Below, piece by piece: positions 28,301 to 39,900 of a stretch of DNA of 64,000 nt. Within the stretch, counting starts at the first letter, position 1. Each line of letters opens with the position of its first letter. Both the position numbers and the translations under genes were made by a program. This DNA comes from Diadema setosum. Taxonomy: Eukaryota; Echinodermata; Echinoidea; Diadematoida; Diadematidae. The notes beneath the pieces were generated by a model, which saw only the letters and a list, made by a program, of their open reading frames with translations, had not been told where the DNA came from and ran no database searches. The stretch lies in contig CM067070.1 of assembly GCA_033980235.1 (NCBI GenBank), positions 23,090,699 to 23,154,698 on the forward strand, read 5' to 3'.

Positions 28301-31300
28301 TTATAAGATTTGTCGATTTTTTTTTTTATTCATCCACTGACAAATTTAGAAAAATAGTGCTTAATATGCGCCTTATGCACACATTATGAAGAAAAGTATA
28401 TCCGTATCATTTTTCTCTTATCTGTGTAAATTAATCAGATCCCTGATAAATCTCCTTTTTGAGTTAGGTTGGTGGACATATACCATCGTTTTGTAGTGGC
28501 TGTAAAGTACACATTATGAAAACTTTCAAAAAGGAAACACCAAACACTAATCAATAATAGAGGTATAAAGGAGCTGCAAGCTACCAAAAAAAAAAAAAAA
28601 AAAAAAAAATCCAAAAGAAAGTGACAAATTCCTTACAAAATGTTCCAAACTGAAAAACATTGGATAAGAAATGATGAAGTTATGACATTTTGAAATTTGA
28701 CACTTTTTTTTTAAAATCATTACTTGACCAGTCCTTATGAATATTCATAATTATGAGCGAATTGATGATGTCATGCCTTCACAGTTTTCGTCTATGTTAT
28801 ACATATGAAATTCGATTTTTTTTTTTATTGCTAAGCTAATACAGGTAAAATATTATTTCCATACCAAAATATTTATTTTGGATGATTTTAAGGCGAGTTT
28901 TATATTTCTACTGCTGAAATATGAGATTTTGGTCATTTCTGTATATGAAATGAATAGGAAATTGTGAGAGCATGGTCATCATCAACTTGCTGATTTGAAT
29001 TTTCATAACGACTGGTCAAGAAGTATTTTCCGAAATATTTTGAAATTTCAGAATGAAATAACGTTCTCAATTCTTATCCAATTTTTGTCATTTTCGCGCT
29101 GGTCTGCAGGGATTTTTTTCTCTTGATAAAATTCTTGATAAAATGATAAAAGTGATAAAATTCTGGAGTGAATCCTTCTTTAAGCTGTGGTCTTTCTGTT
29201 TACTTGATGTCTGCATGGTTTCAACATGTTTTCCCCACAGTATTATCATACACTAAAGAACTGTATCACCAGCGATCACCTTACGTAGATCCTGTTTGTA
29301 ATTCCACCTAATATTTTCCCCTGTAATCTGAAGTTAGAGCCCAGTTGGGCTCACCAAATTTGCTATGATCAATAATAATTTGTGTAACTAATTTAATACG
29401 GTTAATGAAATCAAATGCTGTATGGAGATATTCTATCAGACACACAAAATAAATATAACACACACACACACGCACACACGCGCACACACACCCACACACA
29501 CACACACATACACACACTTAATCATGTGCACTACTGGTATTCCCTTTATGTGTCACAGTATTCCGAAGCTTGCCAGCTGCACTCACCGTCCCTATACCGA
29601 AGATCTATTATTCCCCGGTCTTTGTAATTCCACGTGATGTCTCTCCGATGGGAAGCCGTAGGGCAGTGAGAAATCCGTCTTTGTGGGCAAACAAAGGTTA
29701 CGGGGAGGTAGAACCTCCGTCTCTGAAAATCGGGTTCAAGTTACGGCGAACCTTTGTCTGTTTTTCTAAAGTCGATTTAAAGGTCGGAAAGATTCACGTC
29801 CGATGCCGATTTTTAGATAGAATTCTTTTAGTATAGACTCTATCGATTTCAGTTCATAATCTATTTGTGATTATGATGTATCATACCATATCATATCATA
29901 TCGTATCATATCATATCATATCATATCATATCATATCATATCATATCATATCATATCATATATCATATCATATCATATCATATCATATCATGTCATATCA
30001 TACCATGTTTATGTCATTTTTATCCTCTTGTACCGTATCATAATTGTATTATAATTATTATGCAACTACAGTTTAGATTACAATGTCCTTTAAATAGTTT
30101 TGCGTTCATACGAGGACGCCATGTTTTGTTTAGTTGTATGGTAGCAGTCAATGGAATATACATGTACAATACCAATTTTCTTTGTAATGATGTCATAAAG
30201 AGTGTATGAAAGGGTCTGTGTTATGTTATCCACAGGGGTGGCGTGTTTCTGTCGAAGATCGCAAATAAGATTATCAACAATTGCGCGGCGGGGCTGGATC
30301 GCTCCTTTAGTGTGTATATGTTTATTTTGTAATTTTTGTTTCTTCAATCTGTGTTTATGATTTTATGTATTATTGTGAGCAAGTCTAAAGAAAGACGAAG
30401 TAATAGTGGTGGTGGGATAGGGAAGGTTGCATGACCCGTTTGATGCCATGCCGTTTAAATTCAGTCATGATCCCTTTCTCGGGGCTTATGTTGCGTTGAA
30501 CCTTGAGTGTTACCATAGAGGTTGTAGAGATGCCCCACTCTCTTTTGTCGGACATCACTAGCTTTCATAATAAAACGATAGTTGCTCTGTGTTGGTAAAG
30601 AAATCGACTTCAATCTGCGTTTTACTTCAGAAGCAGCTGCCCCATGTGTATAATAGTACCGAGAGAGGGCGCTTGTCAAATTCGCTGCTCTCCTCTGGTG
30701 CGCTGTCGTCTTGTTTGCATGTCACTGGGTCAAACCAGGGAGGTGAGAGGAAACCGAAGTGATGATCAAAATAATGTATGGCAAGTAGCTTTGAAGTCCG
30801 TGCTCCGTTCGCGTGCAGAATGTAATGATTGTAGTGAGAGCTTTCATCTTTGCTTTCACAAGACAGTGAAGAGAAAAAGAATAAAAAATAAAGCCAAAAC
30901 AACCAATTTTTATAATCATGCTTTTATCGAAATGTACAAATATGGTGTCATGTATGCGCAGTACTCGAGTGTTGCTCTGTATTATAAGCGCGATAATTTT
31001 GAGTTTTTTAAACGTGAAAGTAAGAGAGTTTCATGCCACTCCTCTTTGCCCCGTTCTGATGTTGACTATGTAATGATTAATTTATGATGAAGGTCTAATA
31101 ATACTTCTCACATGATTTTTCCTAATAAGGAAGGATTTGTTTTGCTGTGTCCCATGCCACTTCCTCACGTCCCTGGAGTAATGGCTGGATATTAGTAACC
31201 AGAATCGTATACTGAATCGTCTATCGACCCAGAGCAGCTACTAACCCTTTCCATGTTAAATTCTCAAATTCCCATAGACTTAATACACGGGCCACCAGTT

Positions 31301-32679
31301 TCCCGTATTGAACGGGTTAATCTCAGCTGTATAAGTGGTTATTTTCGCGATGGTACTTCGCGAATTTCGCGAATCACAGTTGGATCGCGAATTTGACAAC
31401 ACGCGAAAATGTCGCCATACACTAGAGTAACAATGCATGCAAGATAGCGTTGGTGTCAATTCGCGAAATCAACATCTCGCGAAAATGTCTGTCACCTTGT
31501 AATTTGCGAAAATATCTGTACGCGAAAATAACAGCTTAGTATATCATTCTAGATAATCATACGTTGTGATTGTTCAAATCGATATGGCGGTGTAGGCCTA
31601 TACTATGATGTGATTGGGTTTTGGAGGAAGCAAAACGTGTAGGTTTCTACAACTGTATTTGGGAGTTCCCGAAACGGTCAATAAGTACACACACTGCATG
31701 TACAGCAACGTAAAGATTATTAAGTCCCGTGACGTGCAATACTGTATAGGTGTGTGTGTGTGTGTTTGTGTGTACTTGACCGATAGAGCTCTTGCAGCAC
31801 GTGGATGGTCACGAGGCGACTTAGAATGTGACATTGAAACTCGTATATCAATAATCACCTTGGCGACGATCTGAATGTGTTTTCTCTGAATATGACTCGT
31901 GTCCGTTCATCTTGGGCGCACGCTTTTGTTTTTCGAAGTGTAATTTGGGGCCAAGACTACAGGAAGCATGTAAAGACATATTGTGTAGATTCCACAGTGC
32001 GTAAATGAGGTAATTTTATCCCCTGATGTGCAGCTGGGCTGGCGAGGAAGGAACCCTTTCTCCAGAGTAAACAGTGGTATATTTGCAATAATATATCTTG
32101 TAGCATTGCATTCTACAAGGGCTCCCGCACTCATGTGAAAATGATCGTTTGCTTGACTGTTTGTCTTGGGCTTTGTTTTGTTTTGTTTTGTTTTGTTTTG
32201 TTTTTGTAGGGGGCAGGTGTTCAATTGGAATGTAATGAAAAGTGTCTTTAACCACTTAATGACCAGTGGAAAAGTGGATTATGCCCTGAGTAGATTTTGC
32301 TTTAGTCCAGAAATTGAATTGGTTGTTCATCTTTAATTCAGTGGCGCTATTAAATGATATCACATGAAAACGTTTCATCTCAATTTAAGTCCTGGCCATG
32401 ACGTAACATCTAGAGAATAAAAATGAGAAAAATATCAAAGAAGTTTTAATGACACTTTTCCAACAGGTGACTTCCTCAAATTTCATTTTTTTTTTTATAG
32501 TCACTGATAAACATAATAACTTGATTGGGTTGCAGTACTTGTATTACTATAGATGAGCTAACTCCATTCTTTTTTGTGATAATTAATTTACTCATCGTTT
32601 ACGTATTAAAGTCGGCAATTGTTAATTTCCTGTGGATGAAAAATAAAAATACACACATACATAATTATTATGTATAGAA

Positions 32680-32757
<78 letters not shown>

Positions 32758-32762
32758 CAGAC

Positions 32763-32834
<72 letters not shown>

Positions 32835-33917
32835 GATAGATAGATAGATATTAGACAGACCGAGGAGGGGGTCAAAGTGGAAACTCCGCGAATCAGACTA
32901 AACAAGATCATGCCTCTACTTGTAAAGTTTAAAAATTAGTGTTTTTATTCAGTAATCTTTGTTTCCTTTCTTTTCATGAAGCTTCCGTGATGTTGGACAG
33001 AATATCTGCGCTGGAGATCATCACAAAAGAGACAGTATCTCTCCGACTGGGCGAGACGAATCAGAGCATCCCGTGCGACGTGCGGCTGGGTCCCGGCGAG
33101 GTCGTCTTCGGCTTCTCGTGGCATCGCGACACGCACTCTCCGGACGATGCCGTGGTGAAGGAATTCAGGGGGACGGAACAGAAAGTCGGAAACTATAGTC
33201 TAATGTACAGTCTTTCAAATGACAGGTCGCTGGTTCTGAAACAACCCGTGCAGATATCGGACGAGGGGCAATACTTTTGCAGGGTCATTTTGTCCGGGGC
33301 CTCAGCAGAGCGCTTCAGTAATGCCAGTACTATACGTGTGCTTTGTAAGTATGAACAAGAAGCGTGATCAAAGGATTGAGAGTGGGTTACTTCAATGGTG
33401 ACTTGTAGGAATGAAAAACCATCTTTTGAAAAGACACTTGATCTGCACCATCGGCAAACGGGATGTTCAGTTGGCACCATATGGGTTGCTTGAGGAAGTA
33501 AATTATAGTGCTAAGTTATGAAATGATAAGACTAAGATACGCCGAAGGTTTGAGAAAGGAAATTGCTATCAGTAACACCGAGATCTTATTTGTTTGTTTG
33601 TTTGTTTGTTTGTTTATTCTCCATTTCACATAAAAATGCACAAATTATATATGAATTAAAGAAAGATTTCAAAATGGCTGGATTGCACATCAGATTCATG
33701 ATTATAATGATTCTGTTCTTCACCACCCAACATCCACCCTGCAGTAACTGTTTGACGCGGTACCGACACGCTCTGCTTATTCTATGATGTAAACTTCTAT
33801 TTAAAAAAAGAAAAAGAAACAAAAAAGGCGAATAAAGTGCGTTGGGAATTGATTTATAACGCTATTAAACCAGCACCGACAACATTGAATTACACAAGGT
33901 GCGTGTATGTGCCTGAC

Positions 33918-33950
<33 letters not shown>

Positions 33951-36900
33951 ACATTTATGTTTAATGAGCCGGCTGTGGATATTTCCTCATATGACACTTT
34001 TGTTAATCTTTTTAAAAGCAGTGTGATGGTATCTTGTCATTTTCAGTGAAATGACGGTGCGCCTATTACATTGTTTTGTGGTCTCTTTATCCAGCCGCTC
34101 CAAGGGAGCCTTTTCCGTCAATAGTTGAATGTGCCAGGTCGGAAGAAGATGACGAGGAATCCGATGCTTGTCTAATAGAAAAAGCTGCTGGAAGGAGTAT
34201 AAATATAACCTGTGAGGTCGATGGTTTTCGGCCCCTTGTGAAGCTTTCGTGGTGGAACGGCACGCACGAGATGACGGACGCACATAGGACATTGACAAAT
34301 AACTCGGACGGGACGCAGTCTATGTCCGTGACGTTGGAAGTTACCGCTAGTCTTTCAACAAGGAGGTTTATCTGCAACGTCAGCGGCGATGCAGTGGGCG
34401 GATATCGCCTGACGGGGATCAAAGTTGCCGGCACGGAAGGTACGAGGTCAAAGGTCGAAAGGAAAGTGAATTTGCGATTTGGGAGAGGACTAATCAGGTC
34501 AAGACATGGGGAAAAAAAGATGCATGATTATAGTAACGTATGTCATTATGTAAAGCTTGAAAACACTCTGGTGTTGTCAGGCACAATGTGGATCTATGTA
34601 AAGGATATCTGTAATATAAATTTCTCCTCCTCCTCCCCTCCCCCTCCTCCCCTCCTCCTTCTCCTCTTCCCTCCTCCTCCCCTCCTCCTCCTCCTCCCCC
34701 TCCTCCTCCTCCTACCATCCTCCTCCTCCTCCTCCTCCCCTCCCCTCCTCCTCTTCCTTCTCTTCTTCCTCCTCCTCTTCCTCCTCCTCCCATCCTCCTC
34801 CCCTCCCCTCCTCCTCCTCCTCTTCCTTCTCTTCTTCCTCCTCCTCCTCCTCCTCTTCCTCCTCCTCCTCCCCTCCTCCTCCTCCTTTTCCTTTTCTTCT
34901 TCCTCCTCCTCTTCCTCCTCCTCCCATCCTCCTCCCATCTTCCTCCTCCTCCTCCTTCCCTCCCTCCTCCTCCTCCCCCTTTCCCCATCCTCCTCCTCCT
35001 CCTCGCCTCCTCCTCGCCTCCTCCTCCCATCCTCCTCCCATCCTCCTCCTCCTCCCCTCCACTCCTCCTCCTCCTCCCCCTCCTTCCCCATCCTCTTCCT
35101 CCTCTTCCTTCTCTTCTTCCTCCTCATCCTCTTCCTCCTCCCATCCTCCTCCTCCTCATCCTCTTCCTCCTCCCATCCTCCTCCTCCTCCACCTCCCCTC
35201 CCCTCCCCTCCCCTCCTCCTCCTCCCCTCTCCTCCTTCCTCTCCTCTTCTCCTCCCCTCCTCCCCCTCCCTCATCCTGCAGCTGCTCCCCCTCTAGTCTG
35301 GGCTCCGTCCCCTTTTCCTTGGTGCGACCAAGAGAGGGCGCAAATTTTCTGATTGCGACAATCGAGAGACTGCGCGCCCAACGTTTTTCTCGGGTATCGC
35401 AGTTCTCGGCGTATCGCAATCCTCGGGTGTCACGCCCTCATACGGCTTGTCGCGTACACTGAATCACCCCTACGAGTAAAAAGAGTCCAGAAGCTAGACT
35501 ACTCCCCCTCTAGCCTTTTGTCAAGGCCCTCTCGCTGTAAGATGGCTATAATGGCCAGTCGAGCGCAACCCCACTCGGCTTGGCTCTCTTCACCATACAG
35601 CGGGAGGGCCTTGACAAAAGGTTACTTCCCCTCCTTCTTCCACTGTTAACATCCTCCTCCTACTCCTTCTCCTCCTCTTCCTTTTCTTTGTCCTCCTAAA
35701 CCTTCTTCTCTTTCTCCCTATCTTTCTACTTCTCGGTTGCCTTCACTTTTTTAAACTTTGATAATCCCTTCAATCCCTGCAACAGCGCCTTTTGTCAAAA
35801 AAATTGGGGAAGACAGTGCAACGCCATACTAATCTTCTGAGCTATGAAATCATGTATCTCATATTATATCATGCTTTTTATTTTCATCCAGTGGGAGGAT
35901 CTCCACTTGTGGTGATTATCATCATCGTCATCGCTCTCCTCGTCGTTCTACTCGTACTGCTGATCGCTGTCGTGCTCATCGTGAGGAGCAGGAGGAAATC
36001 GAAACGGAGAGCGAGATCGAGGTCCCAGGAGCTCTCTGTCATGAAGCAGAGAGCTGGTAAGTATTTGAGAATGATGTTGATGTTGATGGGGGGGGGGGGG
36101 GGGCGGCTGGGGGGGGGGGGGGGGGGGGGCTCCGTATATCCGTGTGTACAGTGGCATCCGGTCTGTTTGGGACAATTACCGAGAACCCCTGAACTTGTTG
36201 ATCCGGATAGTTTATTCCCGTATGACAGTTAGAGCAGCAGAGTAAATAAGTGAAATTAATCAACCTAACGAAATCTTTCCTTATCATTTATGAAATTCCT
36301 AGTATTTCAGGACAAATTTCTGAAATCTGTTGTCCAGTGAAACATGTCCTTGGGATATCTTGTTGCGTAAAGGCAGTGTCGCAGATCGGGATTTGTCCTT
36401 CGACAGCATTATTCTCAAGGTAGAGGGAGGGGCCCTAGTGGTTTTGTGTAAGAGGCAAATGTTTTTAAACAACCTTCTTCAGTTCAGACCAACATTCGAG
36501 GCTTTTCAGTATACGACAGCTTACAAATCTTCTGCACATTCTACTGATATTACTACATTGAACTTGAATTTTGGATGGTCGTGTTTCCGAATCCTCGTCA
36601 TTTTCTAAAATGCGATTCTATGATTATACAGTACCTCTCATCTGCATACATCCACCATTACATGTTGGTATTCAGCGCATGTCACTAGCGAAAGCAATAA
36701 CCCTAACCCTTCAATTCTAATGCAGATTGTGCCCCACATTTTACAGCTAATCGAATTGTAAATCTATGTTGCTCTAAAGCGTAGCTAGCGATCATAGAAA
36801 ATGACCAAGATAGTTTCGATTACTACAGAATGATTTTGCTCGCAAACGTTTGACATCCTTATCTTTTTCCTTCTCGCGTCCGTCAATGACATCATCCTGA

Positions 36901-39900
36901 AAGACACTTCCATCTTTTTTTTTCTTCATGGCGACATTCATGAGACTTTCATGTCATCACTCTATTCATATACATAGCATTCTTACCATCATTATAATAA
37001 AAAAAAATGTTTTCATGCGATAATTTCCCAATGTTGTTTGCATTATTGTCTACGGGATCTAGAGCAATGTTGCCATATTACGCTGTTCGCTGCTTCCAAT
37101 ATAATTTCATTACCTCTTTATTTATTATTACTGTTTCTCGATCTGTGTTATGTCTCTAATATCCATTTTCATCGCGCTTGTCACGTGAATGACCAGTGAC
37201 GTAATAATATTAATTTAGGATTCATTCGCAAGGCTTGAATGCGTGATATTAACGGGTTACACGCGAGCTTTTCTTTATGTCTGCTATATGTCAACAGATT
37301 GATAGCTATTACGTCACATTCACCGTGCAAGGGAAATGAATTGACAACATTCGCTAGATGTCATTTAGCAGCTAACCTATCCGGTATTAGTGTTTGGTTT
37401 GGGCTTGCCGCACACACATAGACTCGATAAAGTTATTATTGAACAGCATCAAGATGTAGAACTTCATTACCGTGGCGTGAATAAGGCTACAACCCGAATT
37501 TTCAACGGATTAACATCTCAGCGCGCGCAGGCGAGATAAGGCGGGAAGAACTCCACCATGGTCATAAGTCACCCACGTTACTTCTGAATTGAAGTAATAA
37601 TATGTGTGGTAGTGTGCAATATAAATTCGAACCAGTGTTGAAGCGAGGAGACGGGAGGGGCTATAGTGGTAAGGTTTCCGTGTGACTCAACTGACACGAG
37701 GTCTTTTAAATACTGCAATGTTGAGCATAAAAATGAGCGGCATGGAGATCAATGGATGACGCTAACGAGTCATTTATATGATTCTTGAGTTCAGTGGCAA
37801 CAGCGGTACCGCCCGTTATTGTCTACGTTCAAGAATACAAGCGGTATAGGTGCCCACTTATTTTACAGGAAAATAAGAGAGGAAAAATCCTAAAATCAAT
37901 TATAGATAAAAATATTTAATTTGAATGGTATTTTCTCACTGTATAAAATACGTACAGTACGTACATAGCATACAAACAAACATACATACATACATGCATA
38001 CATAGGCCTACATAACTATGTAAAGATAGACAGGTAGATAGACAGATGAACAGAATGATAGCTATGGATGGATGGAAAGACAGATATCATAGATCGATGA
38101 ATTGTTGATAGAGAGATAAATAAACAAGTAGATACTCTGAGTATCCCCGAACGTTATCTATCCCACAATAACTTCCGGTTTTCGTGGTAGGTTCACTAGA
38201 CATAGGCATTGTGACGTATCAATGCTTTGAGCTTTGAAGGGGATCTCAGGGCCGTCCTACGTCGGTACCATGGTGTCCTGCAATGATGTCATTTCTTAAT
38301 AGTGGGAATGCAAGAATAAACCACATACTTGGAACAACTCCATCGTGCTTACCATACGTCTACTATATATTTTGCTGTTCATGCTTGCATTAAACAGTCG
38401 CAATGACTTGTGACGCCATCGTATCGTGTCGCTGTCGCATCAAGTCGCATCGAGCGCATTTATCATCTTATTCTCTTCATACATTTTATTCCTCATTTTG
38501 GTTATGTATGTAATATGAACGCACAATTTCAGTCATGTCCATCGAATAATAATATTCACTAACTCGACTCTGTTCGGCTTAACCCTAAAAAGACTGGGGG
38601 GGGGGGCCTAAAAGCCCCCCCCCCCCTCGACATTTCGCGCGATTACTCTGCAACACGCAATGCTCTCGCCGCGATGCTCTATGACTTTTTTCTTTCGAGT
38701 TTCCCGCACATTTTGACACCAAATTTGTGACGCCCGGGGGTACGGTTCTGAAGTTACATAACTTTTTGTACATGCACATGAGGCCGAAAATGGCTCAAAA
38801 ATGTGATTTTGTGTACAAAGTCAATGCATATTGAGTTTTTTCACATGGCTCATATAAATGTGCTTATTTTTACTCTCAATGGCTAGAATGAATTTGTTTT
38901 AGGAGTATTATGCTTCAAAAAATGTCTGCCACAAATTTTGTTGAAAAAAACAACAAAAACAAAAGGTCGAAAAAACAAAGAAATACATAAGAAATTCATA
39001 AAACAATAAAATAGATAAGAAATTAGTTTTGATACCGAATTTTTTTCAAGTACATTTGCTAAGAATGCCACTAAGAATAAGTAGACCAAAAATGAGCACT
39101 TTTGGAGCTTTATTTACTGATTTAGATCAAAGAGTCTGATTTCTTGCATAAATTAGCATAATTAATCAAAATAAAATAAAAGAAGACTATTTTGTAACAT
39201 TTGAATATACGATCTTGTAGATTACATCGCACACTACCATTGTGCAAATTTTCGCGGCGATCGCGCGATCCACGGCCGAGATCTTAAGGGGGGGCCCTTT
39301 AGGCCCCCCCCCCCCCCCCAGTCTTTCAAGCTACCAAAATAGCCCAGTCTTTTTAGGGTTAACATGCAAGTCCAGTATTCATTCAGCTCGCTATAGTGTT
39401 TTTATTTTTTCCTGAAAAGCAAAGTCTTCGCGGATTTCAAAATCACCATCAGCTCTGCTCTGCCGACATCATTTCAATTATTTTAGTATATTATTTTCTT
39501 TAACCTCAGCTTTGTATATAAATAACTTCAAATAATGACAGTGTTATTTTTCCCGTTCACCAAATCAGGTGTCGGTGAAGCGCAGGAAAATTACTACCTT
39601 CTGGAGTTAAATGTAGGTAAGAATACAAACGTGCCTGCTTTGCAGGGGAAAAAAAAAAATAACGAGGAAAAATTCAGGTTGTTGATACTAACACGTAATT
39701 TGTATGGTACAGTCCAACCTGTCTTAGCGACCACCTGTCTGAAGCGGCCGCCTGCCGTATACGACCACTAAAAACAATTCACTCTGAGAGAAAAAATACG
39801 AACCTGTCTGTAGTGGCCACCTGTCTATAACGGCCACGTTTTTGTCTCCCTTTGGTGGCCACTATAGACAGGTTTGACTGTATTTTCTCACTTTATAAAA

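Larger units (their letters stand above)
4735..32981 (+). other. Intron 1 (28.2 kb) of the Ig gene
   Basis: The intron is bounded by the exon 1 GTAAGG donor and the exon 2 acceptor. It is mostly repeat-derived: foldback MITEs (10978, 16571, 20341, 22394, 23104, 28590, 31332), microsatellites and a purine tract. Between these, stretches such as 5150-7900, 8700-9900, 11700-13300, 18700-20300, 23500-26900 and 30000-31300 hold nothing I can identify. Further phase 1-1 Ig exons could have been missed, but no Cys...Trp...DxGxYxC pattern was seen. Confidence 0.7.
34440..35891 (+). other. Intron 3
   Basis: A 1.45-kb intron dominated by the TCC tract (34618-35276). An inverted repeat follows at 35514-35621. 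Open frames here are low-complexity. Confidence 0.8.

Noticed and set aside
29880..30006. Regular short repeats considered as a CRISPR-like array
   Set aside because: Units are five bases with no spacers; a simple tandem repeat in a eukaryotic genome.
30644..31087. 147-codon plus-strand open frame
   Set aside because: It starts at a non-ATG codon in track terms, has no recognisable motif, and its composition resembles the intron around it.
32606..32911. Minus-strand open frame of Ile-Tyr-Leu-Ser repeats
   Set aside because: Translation of the TAGA microsatellite.
34440..35296. Extension of the exon 3 frame into a Ser/Pro/Leu-rich stretch of over 200 residues
   Set aside because: A GT donor ends the exon at 34439 in the correct phase; the extension is the TCC tract of intron 3.
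36330..36608. Open frame with an internal GTAAGA donor between exons 4 and 5
   Set aside because: The available upstream acceptors put the reading frame in the wrong phase or run into a stop codon.
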